From: Tanticharoenia sakaeratensis NBRC 103193
GTDB taxonomy: Bacteria; Pseudomonadota; Alphaproteobacteria; Acetobacterales; Acetobacteraceae
Direction: 5' to 3'
Assembly: GCF_000963885.1 (NCBI RefSeq)
Contig: NZ_BALE01000009.1
Span: 1-64,000 of the forward strand
DNA: 64,000 nucleotides
Shown: one piece after another, positions 44,940 through 54,232 of the stretch
Numbering within the stretch: the stretch's first letter is position 1
Layout of the letters: each line of letters starts with the position of its first letter
The notes under the pieces: model-generated
Seen by the model: only the letters and a program-made list of their open reading frames with translations
Database searches by the model: none
Told to the model about the DNA's origin: nothing
Translations under genes and position numbers: made by a program

Positions 44940-44957
44940 GTTCCGCAATTGCGGAAC
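44940..44957. promoter_or_regulatory. 18-bp perfect palindrome
   Basis: GTTCCGCAATTGCGGAAC is identical to its reverse complement. It lies 131 bases before the start of the unknown gene at 44426-44809, beside a possible promoter (TTAAGAT on the minus strand). A second, degenerate copy is at 45001. Such a symmetric site is most likely a dimeric repressor operator; the regulator is not known. Confidence 0.6.
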
Positions 44958-45000
44958 CGGCGCACAAATAGCGGGCAATGTGGCAAAAAAACCATGATCA

Positions 45001-45024
45001 GTTCCGCAAACGCCATAGTTGCGG
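45001..45024. promoter_or_regulatory. Second copy of the GTTCCGCAA/TTGCGG half-sites
   Basis: GTTCCGCAA, nine bases, then TTGCGG: the same half-sites as the palindrome at 44940 but spaced apart. The pair suggests a regulator binding two sites, or a site duplication that has drifted. Confidence 0.5.
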
Positions 45025-45095
45025 CAGTGAATCGTATTATGGATGCCTAATTTTTGTGCGCTGGCCCTGACTTTCTCCCGTTCGTGGCGGATTCA

Positions 45096-46019
45096 TCATT
45101 TTTCCGGGCGATAGAATGCCTTCGGGAAGCGTCGGTGCATCCAGAGCCAGCTTGCCGGCACCTCGCGGATCCAGGCTTCCATCCGGTCATTGATCGTCTG
45201 GGTCAGAGCCTGGATATCCGCCTTACGATCAGGGCCCGGCTCCGGCGTCAGCACGCGATCGACCGTCAGGGTGAACCGCGCCGGTCCGTCGCGACGCACA
45301 TGTCCCAGCACGATCGGCGCGCGATACTTCAGGGAAAACGCGGCAGCGGCGCTGGGCGTCATCGCCGGATATCCGAAAAGCCGGGCCTCGATCCCGTCGT
45401 TCATTTTCTGATCCGACAGGACGCCGAGATGCCCGCCGCGCGCGATGTGGAGCAGGGCCTCGCGGGCACCCTTCGCCCCTTTGGGAAAAAGCGGCGTCTC
45501 GATTCCCATGGCCTCGCGTCGCAGATCGCGCACCATGCGATCGACCAGCGGATTGTCGGCTGCACGATAGAAGGGGGCGAACGCCAGACCATAGCGCGCG
45601 CAGACCGGCGGCATGACCTCCCAGTTGCCGATATGCCCGGACACGAACAGGGCAGCACCACCTCGTGCCGCCTGATCGATCAGCATCTCTTCGCCCAGAA
45701 GTCGCCATCCCGGCCCGGCCGCCGTGTCGCGCTCCAGACCTGCGATATGCGGAAACTCGCCGACCGTGCGGCCGAGGTTTTCCCACATGTCCCGGATGAT
45801 CCGGCGATGCGCGCGCCCGCCGAGCCATGGCATGGCAAGCGTCAGGTTCCGCGCGGCGATGCGTGACACCGGAAGGCGAGGCCCGACGAGACGCGCCACG
45901 CGCCCCCCGAAATCAGAGGCGCGCGCCGGCCCGAGCTTGCGCAGCAGGGCAAGCACGCCGCTGGCGAGCCCCGCCTCGATACGATGCTGAAGACGGATTT
46001 TCGGTGCTGATTCGCTCAT
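45096..46019 (-). CDS. Lipid A acyltransferase, LpxL/HtrB family
   Basis: 307 residues, the standard length of LpxL/LpxM proteins, with an N-terminal hydrophobic segment. The acyltransferase motif is H-x4-E in FVSGHIGNWEVMPP. The LGVLSDQKMNDGIEARLFG block and the C-terminal WLWMHRRFPKAFYRP are also typical. It would transfer a fatty acid to Kdo2-lipid IVA on the inner membrane. It overlaps lpxK by four bases at its start (ATGA) and is the last gene of the uspA-waaA-lpxK operon. Confidence 0.9.
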   Translation of the reverse strand: MSESAPKIRLQHRIEAGLASGVLALLRKLGPARASDFGGRVARLVGPRLPVSRIAARNLTLAMPWLGGRAHRRIIRDMWENLGRTVGEFPHIAGLERDTAAGPGWRLLGEEMLIDQAARGGAALFVSGHIGNWEVMPPVCARYGLAFAPFYRAADNPLVDRMVRDLRREAMGIETPLFPKGAKGAREALLHIARGGHLGVLSDQKMNDGIEARLFGYPAMTPSAAAAFSLKYRAPIVLGHVRRDGPARFTLTVDRVLTPEPGPDRKADIQALTQTINDRMEAWIREVPASWLWMHRRFPKAFYRPEK

Positions 46020-46993
46020 GATGTGGCGAGTAACCGGTCCAGGATGGCTTCAGGTGCACGACGATCGGCCCAGCGCAGGCCGACACGCACGACGAACGCG
46101 CGGTCGCGCAGTTCTTCGGGCAGTTTCACAGCATCTTTCTCCGTGGTCGCAAGGAACGTGTCGCCGCGCTCGGCAAGCGCCAGAAGCCGGCTGACATCCT
46201 TGGCGCGATAGCGATGATGATCAGGGAAGGACAGGCATCGGACAGGCGTGATGCCGGCCTCGATGAGAGAGGAGAAGAATTTCGCAGGCCTGCCTATTCC
46301 GGCGAATGCGGTCACGCGCTTGCCGGCCAGCCGGCGCAGCGACAGGTCAGGTTCGATCCAGGCTTGCGTCCGCCACAGGCCCGGCGGCCACACGATCGGG
46401 CTGCGCTCGGTGCCGATGACGAGGGCCGCATCGGCTCGCAGCAGCGCGTCGTCCAGCGGCTCGCGGAGCGGCCCTGCCGGCAGCAGACGACCGTTGCCGA
46501 AGCCCATGGCACCATCGACCACGATCAGCCGGAATGTCTGTTCGAGCGTATGGTTCTGCAGGCCGTCATCCATGACGAGACAATCGGCGCCACTTGCGAT
46601 GGCGCGCCGCGCTGTCTCCGCACGATTGGCGCCAATCCATGTCGGTGCCACGGCGGCCAACAGCAGCGGCTCGTCTCCCACCGCATCGGCATCGTGGATC
46701 GCCGGATCGACGCGGATGGGTCCGGCCAGTCGACCGCCGTATCCGCGTGACAGGAAATGAGGCGTGCGACCGCGCAGGATCAGCCTTCGGGCAAAATCGA
46801 GGGCGGCGATCGTCTTTCCGGTGCCGCCAACGGTGACGTTCCCGCAACACAGAACGGGGACGCCGCAGACGAATGGCGCACGGCTCAGCCTGCGCTGTGC
46901 AATCTTCGCCGTGATCCGGGAAACGGGCTCGAGTGCCCGCGCCCGCATACCCGCAGGCGAGTACCAGAACGACGGCGGCCCGAGCACGGTCAT
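46016..46993 (-). CDS. lpxK: Tetraacyldisaccharide 4'-kinase
   Basis: 325 residues. The P-loop GNVTVGGTGKTIAALDFARR lies near residue 50, and the catalytic LVMDDGLQNHTL around residue 140 matches the DDGFQH motif of LpxK. It adds the 4'-phosphate in lipid A synthesis. It overlaps both neighbours by four bases (waaA upstream, the LpxL-like gene downstream), showing tight coupling of the lipid A and Kdo steps. Confidence 0.95.
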   Translation of the reverse strand: MTVLGPPSFWYSPAGMRARALEPVSRITAKIAQRRLSRAPFVCGVPVLCCGNVTVGGTGKTIAALDFARRLILRGRTPHFLSRGYGGRLAGPIRVDPAIHDADAVGDEPLLLAAVAPTWIGANRAETARRAIASGADCLVMDDGLQNHTLEQTFRLIVVDGAMGFGNGRLLPAGPLREPLDDALLRADAALVIGTERSPIVWPPGLWRTQAWIEPDLSLRRLAGKRVTAFAGIGRPAKFFSSLIEAGITPVRCLSFPDHHRYRAKDVSRLLALAERGDTFLATTEKDAVKLPEELRDRAFVVRVGLRWADRRAPEAILDRLLATS

Positions 46994-49026
46994 GCGCCGT
47001 ACTCCCGCGTCATGGTGTCGACCCTGGAGACCAGCGATGCGATCGTCGCATCATTCCCACCCGCACGTTCCCGTGCCCGGGCGCCCATTGCCGAAGCCGC
47101 ACTCGGGTCTGCCAGCAATCCTGCCACGCTGTCTGCCAGCGAATCATCCCGTGTCAGGATGGCGGCATCGCCAAGAGCCGCGAAGGCATCCTTGAAATTT
47201 TCTATGCGCAGGCCCGAAATCACGGCGCTTCCCAACCTCGCGGGCTCGTAGGGGTTATGTCCGCCGCCTGAAGGCGCGACCTCCAGAGAGTTGCCGACAA
47301 ATGCGACCGGACAGAGGCGATAGAACAGTCCGAGTTCGCCCAGCGTATCCGCGACCCAGAAGAAATCCGCCTCAGACGGTGTCTCACCCAGGCTCCGTCG
47401 CGGCGCATTATCAAGAATGGCCGAGACTGCCGCGCCGCGCGGGGGATGACGGGGCACGACGATCGTCAGCAGAGCGGGGAAGCGATCCCGCAAGCGCAAT
47501 GCGGCATTCCGGATGACCGCTTCCTCGCCCGGATGGGTCGCAGCGCACAACCACAGGGGGCGGTCTGTCAGAAAGGTGCGCAGCTCCGCGAGGTCGTCGG
47601 GGTCGGCGGCAAGCGGGGGGGCTGCCTTTTTGAGATCCCCCAGTTCAAGGACCTCGCGTGCACCCAAGGCCCGGAACCTGGTGGCATCTTCCGGGCCGCG
47701 TGCCGCAACCCAGGCCAGATCGCCAAAGAACGCCGAGGTCATGCGCCCCAGGCGTGTCCAGTGTGACCATGATCGTTCGGACATGCGCCCGTTGACGATC
47801 GCGACCGGAATCCCGCGGGCCCTGCATTCGCCGAGCAGCCCCGGCCAGATTTCGCTCTCCGCAAGGATGGCGGCGGCCGGGCGCCAGTGATCGAGAAAGC
47901 GGCCGATCCAGCGCGGCACATCGAACGGGATGAACTGATGCACAATGGACCCTGCATGGGCGCGTGCATGGCTCTCGATGATGTCCGCACCAGTGACGGT
48001 CGCCGTGGTGACCAGAATCGTGCGTGCGGGATCGGCGGCGACGAGGGCATCCAGCAGCGGGCGAAGCGAGATGGCTTCGCCCACGCTTGCGGCGTGCAGC
48101 CAGATCAACCGGCCGTCAGGACGTGGGAAGGCAGCAAAGCCCAGGCGCTCGCGGCGTCTGCTGCGAATTTCCCGCCCGCGGGTAATCCGCCGCTGCACCA
48201 GCGCAATCAGAAACGGCGCCGCCACGGTGCCGAATGCCGCCCATGCCCGATCCTGAAGGCGACGCGTCGCCACGCGGTGACGATGGAGCGCGGATTCGCT
48301 CGTCGACTTCAGGGCCGTCTCGAGTGCAGCCAGCTCGCAGCCGTCATCGAGCGGTTGGCCGCAGACGAAGATGCCGCGTCCGAAAGGGCGAGGGAGGACC
48401 ATGCGATCCCACGATCCCAGCCGCCACCCCGATGCAGCACCACCCACCGGCACGATTTTCCGATGGCCGAGCCGGGCCAAGGCAAGGGTGCCGGGTTGTG
48501 CATGATGAAGGGGGCCACGGGGCCCGTCAGGGGTGATGGCGACCAGCATGCCGGCCTGCAGGGCACGCGTTGCCTGACGCAGGGCCTGGGCGCCGCCCTT
48601 GTCCTTGCCGCGCCGGGATGTGGAGCCTGCAATGCCGATGATGTCCCATGGTGCCACGATGTCGCTGATGAGACGGCCATCGCGATTGCGACTGATTAGG
48701 ACACGAAGGGAGAGGGTGGGCTCGATCGCGCGCGCCCAGCTCCAGAGCGCTGGTGTCAGTGGCAGGATCTGATGCCAGAACGCCACCACGGCGCCCGCGT
48801 CGGCCTGCGCGGGCGAACGTGTCAGAAGAGCGCGGGCGTCGGGATGACCCTCGATCCGCCAGCGCGTCGTGCGCAGGGCGAAATCCAGATACAGGCGAAT
48901 GACACAGACCGCGATCGCATCTGGCCCTGATCGTGGCAGCGAAATTTCCGTATCGGCGCGAGATCCGATGTCGCCTGCATCCATGAGCGTCGCGGTAGCA
49001 TGGCGGCAACGCCTTGGCAAAAACAC
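46990..49026 (-). CDS. waaA: DUF374 acyltransferase-like domain fused to Kdo transferase WaaA
   Basis: Up to 678 residues in one uninterrupted frame. Residues 40-230 match the DUF374 lysophospholipid-acyltransferase-like domain: VVAFWHQILPLTPALWSWAR and AITPDGPRGPLHH. Residues 265-678 are WaaA (KdtA): LIWLHAASVGEAISL, AAILAESEIWPGLLGEC and APSGGGHNPYEPA. WaaA adds Kdo to lipid IVA; the role of DUF374 near kdtA is unclear. In many relatives these are two adjacent genes, so a fusion is notable. The start is GTG 49026 or ATG 48984; neither has a clear ribosome site. Confidence 0.88.
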   Translation of the reverse strand: MFLPRRCRHATATLMDAGDIGSRADTEISLPRSGPDAIAVCVIRLYLDFALRTTRWRIEGHPDARALLTRSPAQADAGAVVAFWHQILPLTPALWSWARAIEPTLSLRVLISRNRDGRLISDIVAPWDIIGIAGSTSRRGKDKGGAQALRQATRALQAGMLVAITPDGPRGPLHHAQPGTLALARLGHRKIVPVGGAASGWRLGSWDRMVLPRPFGRGIFVCGQPLDDGCELAALETALKSTSESALHRHRVATRRLQDRAWAAFGTVAAPFLIALVQRRITRGREIRSRRRERLGFAAFPRPDGRLIWLHAASVGEAISLRPLLDALVAADPARTILVTTATVTGADIIESHARAHAGSIVHQFIPFDVPRWIGRFLDHWRPAAAILAESEIWPGLLGECRARGIPVAIVNGRMSERSWSHWTRLGRMTSAFFGDLAWVAARGPEDATRFRALGAREVLELGDLKKAAPPLAADPDDLAELRTFLTDRPLWLCAATHPGEEAVIRNAALRLRDRFPALLTIVVPRHPPRGAAVSAILDNAPRRSLGETPSEADFFWVADTLGELGLFYRLCPVAFVGNSLEVAPSGGGHNPYEPARLGSAVISGLRIENFKDAFAALGDAAILTRDDSLADSVAGLLADPSAASAMGARARERAGGNDATIASLVSRVDTMTREYGA

Positions 49027-49039
49027 GGTCGAGCGGAAA

Positions 49040-49918
49040 TCAGCGGCTCATCAGTACCGTCAGATCAGCCTTCTCCAGAACATGCCGCGTGACGCCCCCG
49101 ATGATCATCTGGCGCAGGCGCGAATGCGAATACGCGCCCAACGAGAGCATGTCGGCCTCGAATGCCCGCGCGGCCGCCAGCATGCCCGCGCCCACGCTGC
49201 GGTCGATCGACCGGAATTCGTGCAGATCGGCATGAACGCCGTGCAGATTGAGGTAGGCGATAACGCGTTCGCCCTCCGGACCGATGCGGTGATAATCCGG
49301 ACTGACCAGAACGCGGACCGCATCGGCGCTCTGGGCCACGGCGAGGGTGGAGCGCAGGGCGGCGGATGCCTCGGCCGTGCCGTTCCAGGCGATGCAGAGC
49401 CTGCGGCCCACGACGGCGGGGATCCGCGGCGGCGCCACGATCAGCGGCCGGCCGCTGTCGAAAAGGATCGCATGCAGCGTCTCGGTCGCGCGCGCATTGT
49501 CCGTCTCGGACATGTGCGGCACGACCGTCATGTCGGCCAGGCGGGCGCGCCAGACCACGGCATCATGCGCTGACCCGGTGACGATATCGAAGCTCGCGCT
49601 CAGGCCGGTATCGTCGGGCGAACGATCCCACGACAGAGGCCGCTGCGGGCGAAGGTCGTGCTTCTGGGTAAAGGCGTCGAACTTGGCCTTGATCTGCAGG
49701 ACGCGCTTGCGGTCTTCCGCTTCCGTCGCCTGCATCATCTCCTCGACCATGGCACCCGACAGGCCTTCGCCCGCCAGGGGCGCGACGTCGCGCGCATCGC
49801 CTGTCGCCACCAGAGCCGAGATGTGGGCACCGAACTTCCGGGCGAACAAAAGCGCCGTCGTCAGGGCCGAATCGGTGCCGCCGTCATAGAGCGGAACCAG
49901 AATGTTACGAATGTCCAT
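49040..49918 (-). CDS. Universal stress protein, UspA family
   Basis: 292 residues from the ATG at 49918, which has GGAGG 8 bases upstream. It looks like two UspA modules: MDIRNILVPLYDGGTDSALT at the start, and RRLCIAWNGTAEASAALRST in the second half. The end LGAYSHSRLRQMIIGGVTRHVLE matches the ATP-binding Usp loop G-x2-G-x9-G-S/T only loosely. Its role in the lipid A operon is unclear; Usp proteins respond to starvation and other stress. It ends 13 bases before the WaaA fusion frame. Confidence 0.85.
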   Translation of the reverse strand: MDIRNILVPLYDGGTDSALTTALLFARKFGAHISALVATGDARDVAPLAGEGLSGAMVEEMMQATEAEDRKRVLQIKAKFDAFTQKHDLRPQRPLSWDRSPDDTGLSASFDIVTGSAHDAVVWRARLADMTVVPHMSETDNARATETLHAILFDSGRPLIVAPPRIPAVVGRRLCIAWNGTAEASAALRSTLAVAQSADAVRVLVSPDYHRIGPEGERVIAYLNLHGVHADLHEFRSIDRSVGAGMLAAARAFEADMLSLGAYSHSRLRQMIIGGVTRHVLEKADLTVLMSR

Positions 49919-49989
49919 GAACTTGGCCTCCATGATCACTTGTGGCCGGGATCACTGACAGCCGGCGCGAAGCTGGTTCAACCCAACGC

Positions 49990-50601
49990 TCAGGGGAACA
50001 GCCTCGTTCCGTTCCATCCCGCCTCGGTCTTCTCCCACCGCACGCGGTCGTGCAGGCGATGCGGTCGGTCCTGCCAGAGTTCCACGGCTTCGGGCATGAT
50101 CCGGAAGCCGGACCAGTAGCCGGGGCGGGGGATATCGTCATCACCGTAGCGTGCGCGCAACTCCTCGACGCGGCGCTCGAAGGCTTCGCGGTCGGGCATG
50201 GGGCGGGACTGATCCGAGGCCAGGGCGCCGCGCCGCGATTCGGGATGGCGGCTGGCGAAATACCGGTCCGCTTCAGCGGGCGTGACTTTCTGGGCACGGC
50301 CTTCGATCCGCACCTGCCGACGCAGCGATTTCCAGTGCCACAGAAGCGCGGCATTCGGGTTGCCGTGAAGGTCCGTTCCCTTGCGGCTCTGGAGGTTGGT
50401 GAAGAACACGACACCGTCCGGTCCGACCGCCTTGGCGAGCACCATGCGGACCGACGGTCGGCCGCGCGAATCAACGGTTGCGAGCGCCACCGCCGTCGGG
50501 TCGTTCAACTCGTGCTCCGCGGCCTCGTTCATCCACGCCGCAATGGTGGGAAAGGGGGCCGTTGCCGGGTCGAGCAGCGGAGGGAAGGCGTTTTCAGTCA
50601 T
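49990..50601 (-). CDS. pdxH: Pyridoxamine 5'-phosphate oxidase
   Basis: 203 residues. The FMN-binding split-barrel pattern is clear: NDPTAVALATVDSRGRPSVR, VVFFTNLQSRKGTDLHGNP and the C-terminal RLHDRVRWEKTEAGWNGTRL. PdxH oxidises pyridoxamine or pyridoxine phosphate to pyridoxal phosphate. It is divergent from fabI (190 bases between starts); 71 bases separate its stop from the uspA start, so it may also lead the lipid A operon. Confidence 0.94.
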   Translation of the reverse strand: MTENAFPPLLDPATAPFPTIAAWMNEAAEHELNDPTAVALATVDSRGRPSVRMVLAKAVGPDGVVFFTNLQSRKGTDLHGNPNAALLWHWKSLRRQVRIEGRAQKVTPAEADRYFASRHPESRRGALASDQSRPMPDREAFERRVEELRARYGDDDIPRPGYWSGFRIMPEAVELWQDRPHRLHDRVRWEKTEAGWNGTRLFP

Positions 50602-50792
50602 CGGATCGCGTCTCTCCGAAAGGGTATGACCGCGGGTATATCAGCTTTCTGAGCCAAGGTCGTGACAGGGGTATGGCGCGGGCATGGGCGCCCACAGAGG
50701 TTTTGAGGGCTTGTTCGGCAGTGCGGCCTGTGCGACCACCGGGCCGAATGCGCGTTCAGCGCCCTTTTGCCATTCATTCGGGAACCGCCATC

Positions 50793-51635
50793 ATGTCAAA
50801 AGCCTCGCTTGCGCCAGCCACCGGAACGCTGATGCACGGCAAGCGCGGCGTGGTGATGGGCGTCGCCAACGACCGCTCGATTGCCTGGGCTATCGCCAAT
50901 GCCTGCGCGGCCCAGGGTGCCGAGCTGGCTTTCACCTATCAGGGTGAGGCACTGGGCAAGCGCGTGCGTCCGCTTGCGGAAAGCGTGGGTTCGGACATCG
51001 TCCTGCCGTGCGACGTCAGCGATGATGCCGCGATCGATGCGACCTTCGCCGAGATCGAACGCATCTGGGGCAAGATCGACTTTCTCGTCCATGCGATCGG
51101 CTGGGCGGACAAGCAGTTCCTGCGCGGGCGTTACGTCGACACCCCGCGCGACGCGTTCCTGACCGCGATGGACATCTCCTGCTACTCCTTCACGGCGGTG
51201 GCCAAGCGGGCGGCGGCGATGATGAACCCGGGCGGGTCGATGCTCACGCTGACCTATCTCGGCGGCGAGCGCTGGATGCCCCATTATAATGTCATGGGTG
51301 TCGCCAAGGCGGCGCTGGAGGCATCGGTGCGCTACATGGCGGCCGATCTCGGGCCCGACAATATCCGCGTGAACGCGATCTCGGCCGGTCCGATCATGAC
51401 GCTGGCCGCCAACGGCATCGGGGATTTCCGCTACATTCTCCGCTGGAACCAGCTCAATGCGCCGATGGAGCGCAATGTGACGCTGGACGACGTCGGCGGG
51501 TCGGGACTCTACTTCCTGTCGAGCCTGTCCTCGGGCGTGACGGGGGAGACCCATCACGTTGATTGCGGTTACCACATCGTCGGCATGAAGAACCCGAACG
51601 CGCCTGACATCGCGGTCGCCGGCGCCGGCGACTGA
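50793..51635 (+). CDS. fabI: Enoyl-[acyl-carrier-protein] reductase (NADH)
   Basis: 280 residues. The modified Rossmann start [19 protein letters not shown] and the active-site [12 protein letters not shown] (Tyr-x6-Lys) identify FabI rather than an ordinary [15 protein letters not shown] and [12 protein letters not shown] agree. It performs the last reduction in each fatty acid elongation round. Monocistronic or coupled to aroC, whose ATG lies 20 bases downstream. The ATG at 50793 is preceded by a long open frame without conserved content. Confidence 0.95.
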   Translation: MSKASLAPATGTLMHGKRGVVMGVANDRSIAWAIANACAAQGAELAFTYQGEALGKRVRPLAESVGSDIVLPCDVSDDAAIDATFAEIERIWGKIDFLVHAIGWADKQFLRGRYVDTPRDAFLTAMDISCYSFTAVAKRAAAMMNPGGSMLTLTYLGGERWMPHYNVMGVAKAALEASVRYMAADLGPDNIRVNAISAGPIMTLAANGIGDFRYILRWNQLNAPMERNVTLDDVGGSGLYFLSSLSSGVTGETHHVDCGYHIVGMKNPNAPDIAVAGAGD

Positions 51636-51654
51636 TCCGAAACGCGCGCGGGCC

Positions 51655-52752
51655 ATGTCGGACAACAGCTTCGGCCATCTCTTCCGTGTCACGACCTGGG
51701 GCGAAAGCCACGGGCCCGCGATCGGCTGCGTCGTGGACGGATGCCCGCCGCGCATTCCTCTGAGTGAAGCGGATATCCAGCCGTTCCTCGATCGCAGACG
51801 GCCGGGGCAGTCGAAGTTCACGACCCAGCGGCGGGAAGCCGATCAGGTGCGGATCCTGTCAGGCGTGTTCGAAGGCATGACGACAGGCACGCCGATATCG
51901 CTGTTCATCGAGAATACCGATCAGCGCTCGAAGGACTATGGCGATATCGCAACCCGTTATCGCCCGGGCCACGCCGACGTCACGTATGACCTGAAATACG
52001 GTCATCGCGATTATCGCGGCGGCGGCCGTTCCTCCGCCCGCGAGACCGCCTGCCGTGTGGCGGCCGGCGCGGTCGCGCGACGCGTGCTGGACACCCTCTT
52101 TCCGCATTCCGTCCTGATCCGTGCGGCCCTGACGCGCATCGGTGACATCGGAATCGATCCTGCCGCTTGGAACTGGGATGAGGTCGGGCGCAATCCGCTG
52201 TTCTGTCCGGATGCCGGCACGGTGCCAGCGTGGGAAACGCTGCTGGGCGAGATACGCAAGGCCGGATCATCCATCGGCGCCGTCGTTGAAGTCAGGGCAG
52301 AGGGCGTGCTCCCCGGGCTGGGCGCGCCGGTCTATGGAAAGCTCGACGCCGATCTGGCATTCGCTCTGATGGGCATCAATGGCGTGAAAGGTGTCGAGAT
52401 CGGCGACGGGTTCGAGGTTGCCGGCCTGCGCGGTGAGCAGAACGCGGACCCGATGCGACCCGATCCCATGGCGCCCGGCGGCATCGCGTTCGATGCCAAT
52501 CACGCAGGCGGCGTACTGGGCGGGATCTCTACCGGGCAGCCGGTCGTGGCGCGCTTTGCGATCAAGCCGACCAGTTCGATCCTGACGGAGGTGGCCTCCG
52601 TCGATCGTGCACGCAACGCGGTGGCGGTCGCAACGCGCGGGCGGCATGACCCGTGTGTCGGCATCCGGGCCGTTCCGGTTGCCGAAGCCATGATGGCCTG
52701 TGTGCTCGCGGATCACGCACTGCGCCATCGAGGACAGATCGGCGCGTTCTAA
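51655..52752 (+). CDS. aroC: Chorismate synthase
   Basis: 365 residues. All three signatures are visible: [40 protein letters not shown] and the [14 protein letters not shown] block, plus [19 protein letters not shown] at the end. AroC turns EPSP into chorismate with reduced FMN, the last common step to aromatic amino acids and a source of 4-hydroxybenzoate for ubiquinone. It follows fabI by 20 bases. Confidence 0.96.
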   Translation: MSDNSFGHLFRVTTWGESHGPAIGCVVDGCPPRIPLSEADIQPFLDRRRPGQSKFTTQRREADQVRILSGVFEGMTTGTPISLFIENTDQRSKDYGDIATRYRPGHADVTYDLKYGHRDYRGGGRSSARETACRVAAGAVARRVLDTLFPHSVLIRAALTRIGDIGIDPAAWNWDEVGRNPLFCPDAGTVPAWETLLGEIRKAGSSIGAVVEVRAEGVLPGLGAPVYGKLDADLAFALMGINGVKGVEIGDGFEVAGLRGEQNADPMRPDPMAPGGIAFDANHAGGVLGGISTGQPVVARFAIKPTSSILTEVASVDRARNAVAVATRGRHDPCVGIRAVPVAEAMMACVLADHALRHRGQIGAF

Positions 52753-52886
52753 GACTGTCTCTCGGCTGGGCGATCAACGGCGTTGACGTGCATGTATCCG
52801 GGCCTCTTCCAGCTCCGCATCGTTCATTGCGGATAACCCGCTGCAAGCTGAGCAGGGCCTTGCCTAGGGCCGTGTTGTGACGGCCG

Positions 52887-53141
52887 TCAGGATCGCGAGG
52901 AGCGGAAGAATTGCCATTCTTCCTTCACGCTTCCATCAGGCAAGTGACAGTAGCCCACCTGTCCACCGGGTTCGTTGCGAAGCTCCAGCGTGCCGCCGTG
53001 CTTGAGGCAGTAGACCGACGCTGGGTTGGGCATTCCGATCGATCTGTCGGCAGCCGGCGATGTCGCGCAGCCAGCAAGTGCTGTGCAGGCGAGCATCAAC
53101 GGGGCGGTCAGCAGGCTTGAGGCCCGTCTCTTGTCAGTCAT
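52887..53141 (-). CDS. DUF333-type small lipoprotein
   Basis: 84 residues. A lipobox TALAGC ends the signal peptide. The mature part is the DUF333 motif: MPNPASVYCLKHGGTLEL, then GQVGYCHLPDGSVKEEWQFF. The two cysteines probably form a disulfide. Proteins with this domain are sometimes called putative hemolysins, but no activity is established. A good ribosome site (AAGGAAG) stands before the ATG. It is convergent with aroC. Confidence 0.82.
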   Translation of the reverse strand: MTDKRRASSLLTAPLMLACTALAGCATSPAADRSIGMPNPASVYCLKHGGTLELRNEPGGQVGYCHLPDGSVKEEWQFFRSSRS

Positions 53142-53812
53142 CTGCTTCCTTCAGGCCGTGAAAAACACTGCTATCCATTTGCCGGTTCGGCCAGGATATC
53201 GGGCGAATCAAGCACGAAGTCTTTTGATCAGTGTCAGACGCGTCAAGCAGATTCCCGCCTTCAATCCGCTTTGTCACGAGAGCTGTTGTCTGAGATCACC
53301 TTGCTGGCTCGCCGGAATATCTTGTCGCTGGCGAAACGTCCTGAATGCGTCACAAGACTGATTTTGATGGGAGTCGTGGTCGCCTTCCGCAAATACTTGC
53401 CGAAAGCAAAGTCGCGGAGTCTCCCCACTCAGATGGAGCCGCATGTTGCTCCACGGAATGCCTCGAACGGATGAGCAGCGCTGAAGGCCGCAGGCTGCCG
53501 CACATCACGCCCGACCGCGGTGGTGTCGCGACGATCCGTTGGCGCAGCATGCCCAAAGAACTGCCCTGCAATAAATCCGGGTCAGCGGAGGGGGCGTCTT
53601 CCTCTTCCTGAGCCGAAATCCTGAAAGCTGGATGGCGAGACATTGTCAGCGACTGGACCCGATATCCCAAGTGGCGTCACCCCAATCAACGCATGTGATC
53701 AGGAAGCCTCGGTGTCCTCGCGAGGGCATCCGTCCTCGGTTGTTTCACATCCTGCCGCGCCGAGCCGGCGGCGGGGCCTGAAGCAGACCGGCAAATTCTC
53801 TTGCTGTGATGC
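53142..53812. other. Long gene-free region before the GntR-ABC operon
   Basis: About 670 bases without a supported gene; short open frames on both strands show no recognisable family and no ribosome sites. It is the largest gap in the window and may hold the promoter of the small lipoprotein gene on the left, gene remnants, or an unrecognised RNA. Confidence 0.4.
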
Positions 53813-53836
53813 GGTGATATAGTTACCTATAACACC
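53813..53836. promoter_or_regulatory. GntR (YtrA-type) operator
   Basis: GGTGATATAG, spacer TTAC and CTATAACACC form an inverted repeat with 9 of 10 matching positions. The core is AT-rich and probably overlaps the -10 region, 33 bases before the regulator's ATG. Regulators of this family usually repress their own operon from such a site, so the whole regulator-ABC exporter operon is likely to be controlled here. Confidence 0.7.
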
Positions 53837-53869
53837 AGAGCACGCGTTCAGGGCTCGTGAGAGGGGCGC

Positions 53870-54232
53870 ATGGAGCGATCTTGGAATGAAAACCAGCCGA
53901 TCTATCGGCAACTGCGCGACAGGGTGATTGCGATGATCATCGAAGGACAACTGGGCCCGGGAGAGGCGCTGCCGTCCGTTCGGCAGGTTTCAGCCGAATT
54001 GCAGATCAACCCGCTGACAGTTCTCAAGGCGTATCAGGAACTGGCGGACGAGGGACTGGTCGAAAAGCGCCGTGGGCTTGGCATGTTCGTGGCCGAGGGC
54101 GCGCGCGAAGCTCTCCTGCGGACCGAGCGCGAAGTGTTTCTCCATGAACGATGGCCGGAAATCCGCGCGACTATCCGGCGTCTTGGCTTCACAGCCGAGG
54201 ATCTGCTCAGTGACAAGGGAGAGCCGTCATGA
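53870..54232 (+). CDS. GntR-family regulator, YtrA subfamily
   Basis: 120 residues, short because the family has only the DNA-binding domain and a brief helical tail, as in YtrA. The winged helix is PIYRQLRDRVIAMIIEGQLG followed by LPSVRQVSAELQINPLTVLK. YtrA-type regulators repress an adjacent ABC transporter operon until a cell-wall or peptide stress relieves it. It overlaps the ATPase gene by four bases (ATGA), so the three genes are co-translated. Confidence 0.9.
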   Translation: MERSWNENQPIYRQLRDRVIAMIIEGQLGPGEALPSVRQVSAELQINPLTVLKAYQELADEGLVEKRRGLGMFVAEGAREALLRTEREVFLHERWPEIRATIRRLGFTAEDLLSDKGEPS

